A DNA stretch of 64,000 bases from Sipunculus nudus (Eukaryota > Annelida > Sipuncula > Golfingiida > Sipunculidae). Below the pieces are notes generated by a model. The model was not told the origin of the DNA, did no database searches, and saw only the letters and a program-made list of their open reading frames with translations. The stretch's first letter is position 1. Each line of letters opens with the position of its first letter. A program made the position numbers and the translations under genes. Shown here piece after piece: positions 1-12,055 of the stretch. The stretch covers positions 35,258,862 through 35,322,861 of the forward strand of contig CM049307.1 in assembly GCA_026874595.1 (NCBI GenBank). Reading direction: 5' to 3'.

Positions 1-771
1 ACTTTCAATGTTTAATAAAACCCATTTCTACATTATAAGTTGCCTATTTCTATTTCTGTTCCGTGTTTGGCTTATATATAAATGAATTTTGTTTACTGTT
101 TTGTAAATTTTGTTATTTCAAACAAATATGGGAACAAAAGTTCTCAAACATTTAAAGTATGATGTCATATATAAAAAAACATTGCATTAAATTAAAAAAT
201 AACTGCATGTTAAACAGAAAATTTCTATCATGTTCAACAGTATTCTGGTTATTCTCGATATTCAACCAATAAAGAATTCTTTAAAGGTGCCCAGTCACCC
301 ACCTTTTAAGAAGAATTAATGTTATTTCTGGCATCCTCTGAGTTTATATTAATGATCAAAGGATAATTTTGGTAAAGTTCTTATAACACCTTTGTGAAGG
401 ATGTATGAACATGTTCATCACCAACATGTTTGTAAACACAGCAATGTTGACAAATGGGAAAAAACATCTAACTTAAGTTGGTAGGTTGCATATATGCAGA
501 GGCAGAAAGGTTACTTTTTGGAAAATGCCATTTGCAAAGCTCTGGCTTATCCCATTTGCTGCCAGTTGCCCTTGTTGAATTTGTTTTGATTATTTTGGCG
601 GGTCCCCACAATGATATAAACAAAACAAGCAGCCTGTGTGTGGTGATATCCATGTTTTCTGGTAATTTTTACAAAAGCTCCATGAGATTACCTTTAGTTT
701 ATAAAGGTCAGATAGGTAATTGGGCTCCTTTAAGAGTTATTATTATATAATGTTCTGGTATCTGAAGTTAC
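1..771. other. Intron after transporter exon 7, no recognised feature
   Basis: Downstream, in the sense of the minus-strand transporter, of the donor at 771-770. The last exon or exons of that gene are not found here and must lie left of the window. Short open frames around 470-750 lack conserved residues and look random. Confidence 0.5.
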
Positions 772-3700
772 CTGAGATAGCACTGATATAGGCATATGCG
801 TTTCTCAACAAAACAGCGAGCCCCAGAGCCACTCCCAGCTGGGCCATCCGGAGGATGTTTCTCTTCCACAGTGCAACCTGCACAATACATTATACATATA
901 CAGAATGGCCTTACACATCTAGCAATAGTTTGCTGCATTGATTACTAATTCTGAAAACAAAATTTTATCTAGTGGAAAATTCTACAGTTATAAAGTCCAA
1001 TTCTTGTACCTTTGCTTTAACCAGTTCTGAAATCATCAGATACAACTGCCACATAAACTGGAACTGAATCCAAATAACTGGTTTTGGACCTATTGTATAT
1101 ACATTAATTTTCATAGCTGGACAGACTGACCATCATATTCACTCTGTACCCTATTGTTTCATGCCAATCAAAGCATCCGAGAGCTTGTAAAACAGTTTAC
1201 TCATCACAGCATGTCTATTTTAGGATGTTGAAATGAACTTTATTTATTTACATTCATTATTCACTACATTGATATATGACTTCTCAATTGCCATTAAACA
1301 CATATTCCTGATCACAACTTGCCATATGAAGATTGTATTGTTGCTTGCCAGGTTAAATTTTAAGTTGTCGTTAGTTTTATTCTTAACCTGTTGCTCACTA
1401 GCGATTTTGCTGTGACGTAATGCAAACAGACTAAAATTGCAAGGGATCTGCGACTGATTGCTGATTATAATCCCATGTGAATCACAAGTGAGAGGGCCTT
1501 GCGACGCAACTGCCAGTCACAAAGGACTGCAAAGTTTCTGATTCTTTTTAACTTTTGCAATCATCTGTGATTGCTTGTGATGTGATTTCAAATGAACATC
1601 ATCCCAGTGGTTGTGGGAGTTCAGGTCATGTGAGCTAATGGGTGTGAAATGTGGCATATTTTTGGACTCTGTGATCAATGTAAAACTCTGTGATCTTGAG
1701 TCTGCGACTTATCGCTGAATGTCAGTTGCAAGCAGTCACAGATGCCTGCCGACTGTCTGCGACAGGTTGCAGATAAAAATTGCAGGAAAACCACCAGTAG
1801 GTGGCAGGTTTAACTCTGATTCACCAGTGCATCTTGCCTGACTAAGCTTTTTAACCACAGTCCTATTTGATCAATGATACTTACAGAGTCTGAGATGTAC
1901 TTACAGAGTCTGAGATGTACTTACAGAGTCTGAGATTTACTTACAGAGGATGGCATGAACTTACAAAGTCTGGGATGTACTTACAGAGTCTGAGATGTAC
2001 TTACAGAGTCTGGGATGTACTTACAGAGTCTGAGATGTACTTACAGAGTCTGAGATGTACTTACAGAGTCTGAGATTTACTTACAGAGTCTGGGATGTAC
2101 TTATAGAGTCTGGGATGTACTTACAGAGTCTGAGATTTACTTACAGAGGATGGCATGAACTTACAAAGTCTGGGATGTACTTACAGAGTCTAGGATGTAC
2201 TTACAGAGTCTAGGAATGTACTTCAGAGTTGTCTGAGATGTAATTTAAATGAGTCTGGGATGTCCTTACAGAGTGTGGGATGAACTTACAGGGTCTGGGA
2301 TGTATTTACAGAGTCTAGAACGTACCTACAGAGTCTGGGATGTACACAGGATGGCATGTACTTACAAAGTCTGGGATGTACTTACAGAGTCTAGGATGTA
2401 CTTACAGAGTCTAGGATGTACTTACAGAGTTGTCTGAGATGTACTTTAAAAGAGTCTGGGATGTCCTTACAGAGTGTGGGATGATCTTACAGGGTCTGGG
2501 ATGTATTTACAGAGTCTGGGACGTACCTACAGAGTCTGGGATGTACTAACAGAGCCTGGGATGTACTTACCGATTCTGGGATGACGTTGTGTGTCATGTG
2601 GTTCTCCTTCCTGGGCGTGTCTACTTCAGGCAGCAAGGGGTCTCTCTCATCATCATCAGCCACATACAAGCTGGTGTCTTTAGGACCAAAGATAGCACCT
2701 GCCAATGCATATAATATATGTTAACAAAGCAATGGTGTATCTTATCACAGTGCAGTCACTGTCACTGCATACAGCTAACAGCCTTTAAGAAACTTGATAA
2801 TAATAATCATTAAATGATAGTCTTTCTGCTTAAGTATGCATCTGATGTCACACACACTATTTCAAGTACCATACATGCAAATAATTATCCTGAAGCATTG
2901 AGACATTACTAATTACTAACAGTGCCACCTACCAGTAGTACCTACATTCAGCCAAATTTAGTGAACCAAGTGCATGATGTCCTAATATGCCAGTACTCAA
3001 AATTTGCATCTCTAACTAGCAACCTTTTGAAGAATCATTAACCAGGGTTTTGATTAACTGACACATGCAGAGGTTAGTGTTAAAATTTATTTTATATATT
3101 TATTTTTTTTTTTGCAAATAAGTATATTAACAATTGCAAAGATCAGAATGTAGAGTTGCTATTTAATTTTTCCATTCTTGCTGAATGTAACAACAGAGCT
3201 TATTCCTTTCTCTATTTATTTCTTTAGGCAAGTGATGAAAGAGGCATATAAATATCATATAACTCACAAAATAAGCACAGATGGAAAAGAATCAAGAATA
3301 ACTTGATGTAGGATAAAGAAGGAAATAATTCATACTGGTACATTTCTGTCACTAACACCTGTATTGCTGTCACTTGGACAATTGTAACCTTTCTATAATG
3401 GACAAAAACACAGGTATCAACGGTGTCTGTAATAGGGATGCTTCACTGTATCAAGTGACTAGAGAGAGTAATGTAACAAGGTATCTTTTGCTCACCTTCA
3501 GAGAACAGGTATCCTTCAACAATCTGCAGACATGGGTAGAACTGGAGCGGGAATGTACAGGCCACACTCACAATGAGAGTAACATCCACAAGAATGGAAT
3601 ACATGCTGTGCTGTGGCATGCTCAGTATAATCAGCTGCTCCACACCACTCCCGTAACGCAAATAACCCAGCACACCAAAACTACACAGAATGCTAAACAC

Positions 3701-6700
3701 TATGTAGACAGCTCCATGAAGATACATAGGAAAGATCCAACGATTCCCCTCCATGCTGCCCTCTATTGGAACAACCTAAAAGAACAAAATATACAAAGAA
3801 TTTAAACTTTTATTTCTTGAACCCACTTAAACTATCTTTTGTTGTATCACCAATGGTGGCTTCTGGACTTACATTAAGGTAAAACTATGAGAATTATTAA
3901 AGATATGCTTTTGAAAATTTCTTGCTTTCATATGCTCTATGTATGAAGTCAAGAATAAATCACAGCAGGTAGGCATCCTCATAAGTATCGAGATCAGGCC
4001 AGTTTAAATGTCTGCAGGTGTCAAAGGTGTATAAAACCTCTTTATGCCATATTGATGTTGCCTGTAGCATGTAAGCGGTCACCCGAAGGTTGTTAGGTTG
4101 GATGTAGGTTACGTTACAAACCTGTCTTTTATAAATATTTAAATAATTTGATACACAATATATTACCTTACATACACATTTGCTTGAAAATTCTAACTGC
4201 GCTAATGCTATATAAAAAATGCGCGATAATTCACACACGCCAAATTAACCACTTCCACAGTATCTGTTTAAGGGTGTGACAGAAGTTGTACTTACACATC
4301 CTATGCCTTCATATGCACCCGTGATCTGACCAATGAAGAGAGGGAGAGTGGCCCACTTGAAGAGAGCAAAACCATCAGCACATATAGTGAAACCTGCGAT
4401 GTTAAACACACAGCATTAGAATCTAATAAACAAGAAATTTACATAATTTTCAGCAGTGTACACTTATATGTGCATGTACACTTCCACAGGAGGAAATAGC
4501 AAGACATGAATGCAGTAAAATTCCAGCAGCTTTATCTGATATAAACTCAAGTAAACAATAGTAACATTGAGCCACACTGAGGGCTCTACATGCATAATAC
4601 TTTACTTATCATAACACAGTCAACCTTACAAAATATGCTTGACAACGAGTATTGAATTTCAGCACTTTGCTTCATATATACATTTAAAATGTATATCTGA
4701 ACACAATAAAAAATTAAAGATGTGTATTTCTGGTTTTACCAGAAAAATAAACTGCTATCTTAAACTTCAGCAGAATTTTATTTCTAATTTCACATTTTAT
4801 GTTTGTAACTGCTTCATAAAAAATTCTAGTTCTTAAATCTCTAAAATGCCCCTAAGGGGGGTGATATTCTGTCTGACATTTACTATGGTAATTGCTACTG
4901 CCCCAGATAGAAGAAATATGAGGATTTTACATAAATATCTTGTGGTAACATCACAATTTCTGGTCAGGTGCTGAGTATGGTTATTTGGGTTTTACTGTAT
5001 ACAAACAAAATATAATGAAAGCATTTCAGAGAATCTAATGTAGTACTTACCAACTGCAAGGAACACCAATACAGCCATGGCTCCGATCACCAGTGATACT
5101 GTGGCTATGACACTGAATGGGCTCAGCAGTCGGATGTTTTGGATCAAGGAGGTTAAGATGAACATGGGCAATGGAAACAGAACAAGTAATTTCAGGCTGG
5201 GAGCTGAGCTCACCATCAAATAGCTTGGTGGAGACTGAGTTGTTATAGCTGTTGTTGTATTTATAATGCTCTGTGTTGTCTGTAATGTTGTAGTTGTAGC
5301 TTCTGTTGTTGTTGTATTTACCAGACTGGCATTAGCTGAAGTTGAAAATGTTGTAACTGGAAGTGTTGTGGCTGGAAGCGTTGAATTAATGGTAACTCCT
5401 GTTGTCCCATTACCAAAAGGTGATGGCACATCTGTTGAGTTTATGGAAACCATTTCATATTCTGGGATACTTCTGATGTTCCTTGAACCATATTTCCTAA
5501 GTAATTCTTGTATCAAGGTTTCATCTATATTCATGTGAGCTTTTTTTAACGTTGCCAGAGGCTCATGAGATCTTTTACCACCGAGTGGCAAAATCAAATT
5601 TTTTAGTCCTGGTTTTGGTACAGAATTTGCCGACTTGGCAGATGGTATGCTGCCATTAATATCATAAATAGCAGATCCATTTATAGGTATCAAAGCTGGT
5701 ACCAATGGAAATATGGTATATACAGCATTTCCAATAAATATAAAATAACATACAACTGTAATCAGTTGTGTGTACCACACACATATGTCTATTAAATACC
5801 GTCCCCATTTTCCTAATGCTAATTTACCAATATCCCCATATCCTAGCCCACGTTCCAGTGATTTCCTAAGCTTAGGCAGGTCTTCCGTTGCTGTGTTCCT
5901 CTTCAGACTCTCCCGCTGTATGATGTTGTTGATGATGTGGTATTTGCATTTGATCAGAAGACAGATACAGTGGTCTGTTAAGGCAGCGATGATGAATAGC
6001 CCTATCACACCAAACTGAAATGAACAGACATGCATTAAAGAAACATTATAATTTGCAATAATATGTCTTTACTCACACTATAGGTTCATTTTGAATGAAT
6101 AAAAAGGTTTTCCAGCTGAACTCTCCTGGCACACTGACGTACTATATCAAATTCACCTGTTTTATTCAAGTTTTTTGGTTCTGAGAGTAAACGCTGTCCA
6201 CATTTATCTATTTACCACAACAACACTGTGCTACCAGAGGTGTCAACTTGTGCATGTGCGACAACTCTCAAATGAACAGATGAAACATGAAAAAAGAAAC
6301 ACTGGGCTGAAGCTTGAAAATCTTGATTTGTCAGGTGGTATGTTAATGTTTTGGACCACTGATCGCGCCCGGTGCAAGCTTATTCAAACTCATGTACAAG
6401 AGTTAGCAAATGGTTCTATAGGGAAACTTTGGCAGATACCATAATATTCTGCAGAGGAAAACTATATATTTCAATAATATTTAAAATGCCTGGTATGTGA
6501 ATAAGCCCTTAATACTTTAATATAATAATATGTGAAAATGTAAAGGGGACACAGAAGATTTCATACTGGCTTTACAAGCAAAGATGGCTTTACTGGCAAA
6601 GTTGTAGATTGTGGGCCTCAAGTGAACCAGGTAATGACCCAGATTGACCCAGTTTGTTTTATCCTCCTGTTACAATCTGCCTGGTCTGCAGGATCCTCCG

Positions 6701-9700
6701 AGTGGATAATTTGGTTGGATGTCAGACACATATTGTGTACACAGAGAAGGGAAGTGCACAGCAAACATCCATTCTGTTTTGTTAGTGTGGTGTTTTATTT
6801 ACCAGTGCATAAGATGTCCTTTTATTTAGGTAAAGATTCATGTAGGAATAATAATTATGAAATACAGTACTATTCATAGCACATCCGTAATACACAAAGT
6901 GTACCAAGGTATTTAAAAACCAACAATATAGTATGTGATTCTACTCCCCTATTTATTTCCTACATGGTTACAAATATTAAGGTTTAAATGTTAAATTATT
7001 ACTTACAACAAGACCACTCTGGGCAAATGCAAATGGCAGTGCCTGGTAGTTGGTTCCAATGAAAGCCTTGACTGTATTAAAGAAATCCCCAACATACTGG
7101 TACCATTTGGCCTTCTCCCTGCAAGTAAAACATCACTGTGTAAGGTGAAATGTTTATATTACAAGACACACTAAAATTAATACTTATAAAGATACAAATA
7201 CAGGGAAATCTTTCCTCAGGGGAAACCCCTAAATTATGGACACCCTTCTACAACTGATTCTAAAGCTGTCCAAAGAGTAGCAGACTTGGAGTGTAAACTC
7301 TTCACAGCATGCACCTCTATATTTTGGCAAAACTTTGGTCTCACAAGTGTCTGTAATTGGAAAATACAACTGTGTATATAAATATTTATTCAACTGGAGT
7401 TGAATATTTAAATTAGCTTTGTTTTGAAGTGTCATCTCAAAAATAAGATATTTGTTTAATTTAAGCAAAAATACCTTCGAGAACATATTAAGCTTACAAA
7501 CTCTTGCTTCTAATAAATTCATTTTTGGAAGATTCCTCACACTGAAATTATTATTACCCTGTTGTAATAATATATGGCATCATGTGAAGTCCCATTTAAG
7601 CACAAGGGGAATAAAGAGTGCCCTTTATAAGTGACAGCTAAGTACAAAATAAAAGCCCTGCTGATACAATGATAAACACAACAAATGCAGCATGTGACTG
7701 GATACTTGTGTAGAACGCCACAGCTGATGGACAAACGTATAAGATCACAAGCAGTGTCATGACCCACCCCTAATCAGGAAATTATCTCAGGATGTCAGTT
7801 CATTTTTCATCTGGGACAGAAAAAGGTCATGTGATATAATGTTACACACTGCTCATACAATTTCTACATCAGAAGGAACATTTCAGGAGGATCCATACAG
7901 AGAATCTGAAATTTCTTAATGAATCCATGTGTAAACCCAATGCTTGATGACCAACCTGAAAACTCTGACATAACCATATTTTATTGTGTGTGGAATTACA
8001 CCTTAATCCTGTCCTGATATTACTGATTTTAAATTTCTCACACTAGCCTCCTTACACATGTTCATTACCAGTGCTAACATTTCATTTCATCTCTATACAA
8101 TCTTGAACATTCAGAGAGACATCTGGCATAAGTTTTGTACATGTTTCAGTGATCATCATGATCATAATTTTTAATTCTTCCACCATGAAAACTAATATTA
8201 ACTGAATTTAAACAAAGTGTGGTATAATGAACTCATGAATAAACACAACAGAAGGTTCATGGCAGAATTCTGATGTAACCTGTGGATCTATCTTGATAAG
8301 ATAGGTCACTGAGCAAAAACCACTTAAAGACAACTTGCTTGTGGTGTTTCATGTTGTCCCTGCTCTCTAAAAATTGTTTTATGGTCAGTCCTTAGTACAC
8401 AAAAGCGGTTACATGCACAACTTTGCTCATTCAGTACACACCTTAGATTGCTCATGATAAGCTTATGTATTGTTTGGAATTCATAAATTTACAAGCGATG
8501 GTACAACATCAGCCAATAAATCACTTATTAACAGTGATAGTGTCAGGATTTCACCAATAACCTCACTAGATGGTGTGTACACAGATGACTTCTATGATAA
8601 CAAATAATGTACTTCGATTTGTTCATATCTGTTTTTTTAAATTAAACTGTCTAGAATATTCATGTATGTTTTTGTTCTGTACCAAGAAGCCTCGCATTAA
8701 ACCCCTATTACTGTGCATCTATTCAGGTCAAGGATTTCAGCTGACATGTTCTGAGTATTATCCTGAGGGCATGATATTACTGTGAATAAGACTTTCAGGT
8801 GATTCAATATCACACAGGCCAAAGGCTCTCTGGTTATTATTGGGGATAAACTTTTCAAATAAATAAAGCATCAAGATATAATTTATCCCAAATTGTAACT
8901 CTAAAATCCCTCTGAGTCAGAGTCTTTGGAAGTTTGAGAAATTATATTTGTTCCTTCTGGCAAAAGTCTGATCAATACATGTAGACATATATATTTATCC
9001 ATGCAAACATATATTTATTAAAATACAGGCTGCTGACATCACCACTGGAACTTGTACTGAATACCAGATTGTCACTTGAGTTTTAGAACTGTCCTGGGGG
9101 CCTGCATTACTGGATGAAAAGACGGGACTCAATAACCCCAGGAGTGTGACATCATATGAGCACTGACAATGACACATGTTTAAAGTTATGAATCAGCAGG
9201 TGGCTATAGGGCATTTACACAAGTTTATATGGTTACCTCAAGGGTCCTGTGATCCAACATATTATTTAAGATCTGTGACTAGCCACTTCCTTGTGACGGG
9301 TTCAGATTTACAGTGGATAAATGATAAAATAATTTAATCCAAGAGTAAAGATGGTCTCTTTTTTGGCGTAACTAAAAGTAACTAAAACATGGGTAGTCAA
9401 CAATCGACTACATGTATCCGCCAAAATCAGAGTGGGACAGGTGAAGTGAGGCATGGCTTGAGTGGCGAGGGGAAATAGAGAGAAGTGTGTTGCATATAAG
9501 AATGGACGTCTGCTGCCGAAATGTGTATGTAGGTGGCGCAACCTGCCAGAAAATCCAGAAAGTTATCCAGGTTGTATACAACTGCAAAATTTTATGCAGA
9601 TAAGTCAAACCACTGCCAAGATATGAGTGATTTTATCCCACGGCAGACAAACAGATGGACGCTGTGCAAAAATGGTTGCAGGTGGCGCCACCAGTTTTGC

Positions 9701-11779
9701 ATATGATAAAGAGCTATCTTAGATCTATAGACATGGAAACTTCAGGAGGATACGTCATACTAGTTCTGAAATATAAACCTGGATGTTCAGCAGTAGGTGG
9801 CGCCACCTGCCACAAAATCAGGAAAGCTATCCAAGATGTATATACATGCAAAATTTAGGCAGATAAGTCAAACCACTGCCGAGATATGAGTAATCTTGTC
9901 TCACAGCAGACAAACAGTCAGAGGCTGTGCAAAAATGGTTGCAGGTGGTGCTAGCAGTTTTGTGTATGATAAAGAGCTATGTGAGATCTATAGACATGCA
10001 AAATTTCAGGAGGATACCTCAAACCAGTCCTGAGATATACGCCTGGATGTCTGCAGCCTGAACGTGAATGTAGGTGGCGCCAACTGCAACAAAATTTAGA
10101 AAGCTATCCAAGATGTATATACATGCAAAATTTTAGGCAGATAAATCAAACCACTGCAGAGATATGAGAGATTTTGTCCCACGGCAGACAAACAGACAGT
10201 CGCTGTGCAAAAATGGTTGTAGGTTGTGCCACCAGTTTTGCATATGATAAAGAGCTATGTGAGATCTAGCCACATGCTAAATTTCAGGAGGATATGTCAA
10301 ACCAGACCTGAGATATACGCCTGGATTTGTGCAGCAAAATATTTTGGCACCATTTAACATGTGACCCGATAATCATGTAAAATTTCAGAAAAATCTGTCC
10401 AGTGGTCTCAGAGTTCTATTCTGGAAACAAATGTGGTGGCGGCGGAACTGGGTCAAACACATAGTATCCACAAAACTTCGTTTTGGTAAAACTTTGTTTT
10501 GGTGGATACAATTAATTCTCTTAAAGGTTGATTTATTAAGGAAATTTGTAAATTATGTTCTTACTGATTTTTCTGTGGTCAGGATTTTAGAGGTACCTGC
10601 TTAGATGTTAGGGGGGCCTGGATAGCTGAATGGTAAAATGCTCGGCCTTCTCAACTGGTGACCCAGGTGCTGCCAATTGAGAATGGGTTGTAGTGGCCTG
10701 TCCAAGGTTGGTGGTTACCTCCGGCTTCCACCACCTCTCTCACTACGATCTTCAGACTCTATCAGTATCTTCTTATATCTAACTGCTAATTGTATACCGA
10801 CTCAATATGTCAAACTTTTTCATTGCTGATGGAGGCAGTGTGAGCTGGATTTCCTGGAGGCTTTTGAATGGCTCAAATGAAAACTTCACTTTCAGTCAGT
10901 CAGTCAGCTTAGATAACAAGCCACTGAAACACTCGAGCAGTCAGATGGAGGGAGGTGATAAATGCAGTATTTAACATTCTAATTGTTCTGTTTGTTGTTC
11001 TGTACCATATAACTTTTAAGCATCACAGTAGTTCAGTCTGGGAGTCAATGTGCAACCATTTCACCCAAGGTGGAGCATTTAAGGAGGTTAAAAGCATTGT
11101 TTACCATTTTCCCACCAGGGAGCACATCCCCTTAGTATCAAGATGTGATCATAAAGCCATCAATTAAACATGATGCACAACATCTTAAATAACTATGACA
11201 TCAGATGGTGCTTATGATCTGTATCTTTCTTACGAATTTATTGTCTTTGAATTTATAATATTATCATGGATCAGACATTTTGCCAACCCTGACAGCCAAT
11301 GATCCGGGCTGGTCACTTGAATTACTCTAGCTGGTATCCATTCATGCACCGGCAGTCCAGGTGCGGCTTTAAAGTGGGGTTTACCAGATCTTCTTTTTCT
11401 CAGTGCATCATGGACAGGGAACTGAAAAGTCTGGTTGCGGCTTTTAGTAGGTAGTTTATAGGTAGTTGCAGTTTATAATGGAAAATTTAAGGTTTTTAAA
11501 GTATTAGGATAGGAAAGGTCAGGACAGCAACATAGGGTATGACTGTGTTTCAAAACACATTTTGAATGTATGTAAGATTGTATAAAGATTATATATATAA
11601 ATGTATAAATATGTAACACTTACAAAATGTGATTGAGATATAAACAACCGGTAGAATGTATGGTAGTGCTGGCCAATTAGCAATACTCATATGCGGCGAA
11701 ACCGGGCAGCCTGGGGGGGGGGGAGGGGCAAATGACATGTTTGGGCGAGCTGAACCCCCTCCCCATATATGTGCATGTA

Positions 11780-11841
<62 letters not shown>

Positions 11842-11955
11842 GGTAAAGAGAAAGAGTGAAGCCTTATATATAGACAAACTTGTTTTTTATCTAAAAGGTG
11901 TAACTCTTTCTCTTTACCTACACTTCGACTACAGACTAACATGGCTATCCCATTT

Positions 11956-11991
<36 letters not shown>

Positions 11992-12001
11992 AATATAAAT
12001 A

Positions 12002-12055
<54 letters not shown>

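Noticed and set aside
2249..2437. 62-codon frame with repeated YRVWD-like units
   Set aside because: It is the plus-strand reading of the 20 bp array next to the transporter donor.
3374..3805. 143-codon plus-strand frame
   Set aside because: It lies antisense to transporter exon 5, whose minus-strand reading has clear membrane helices and matching splice sites.
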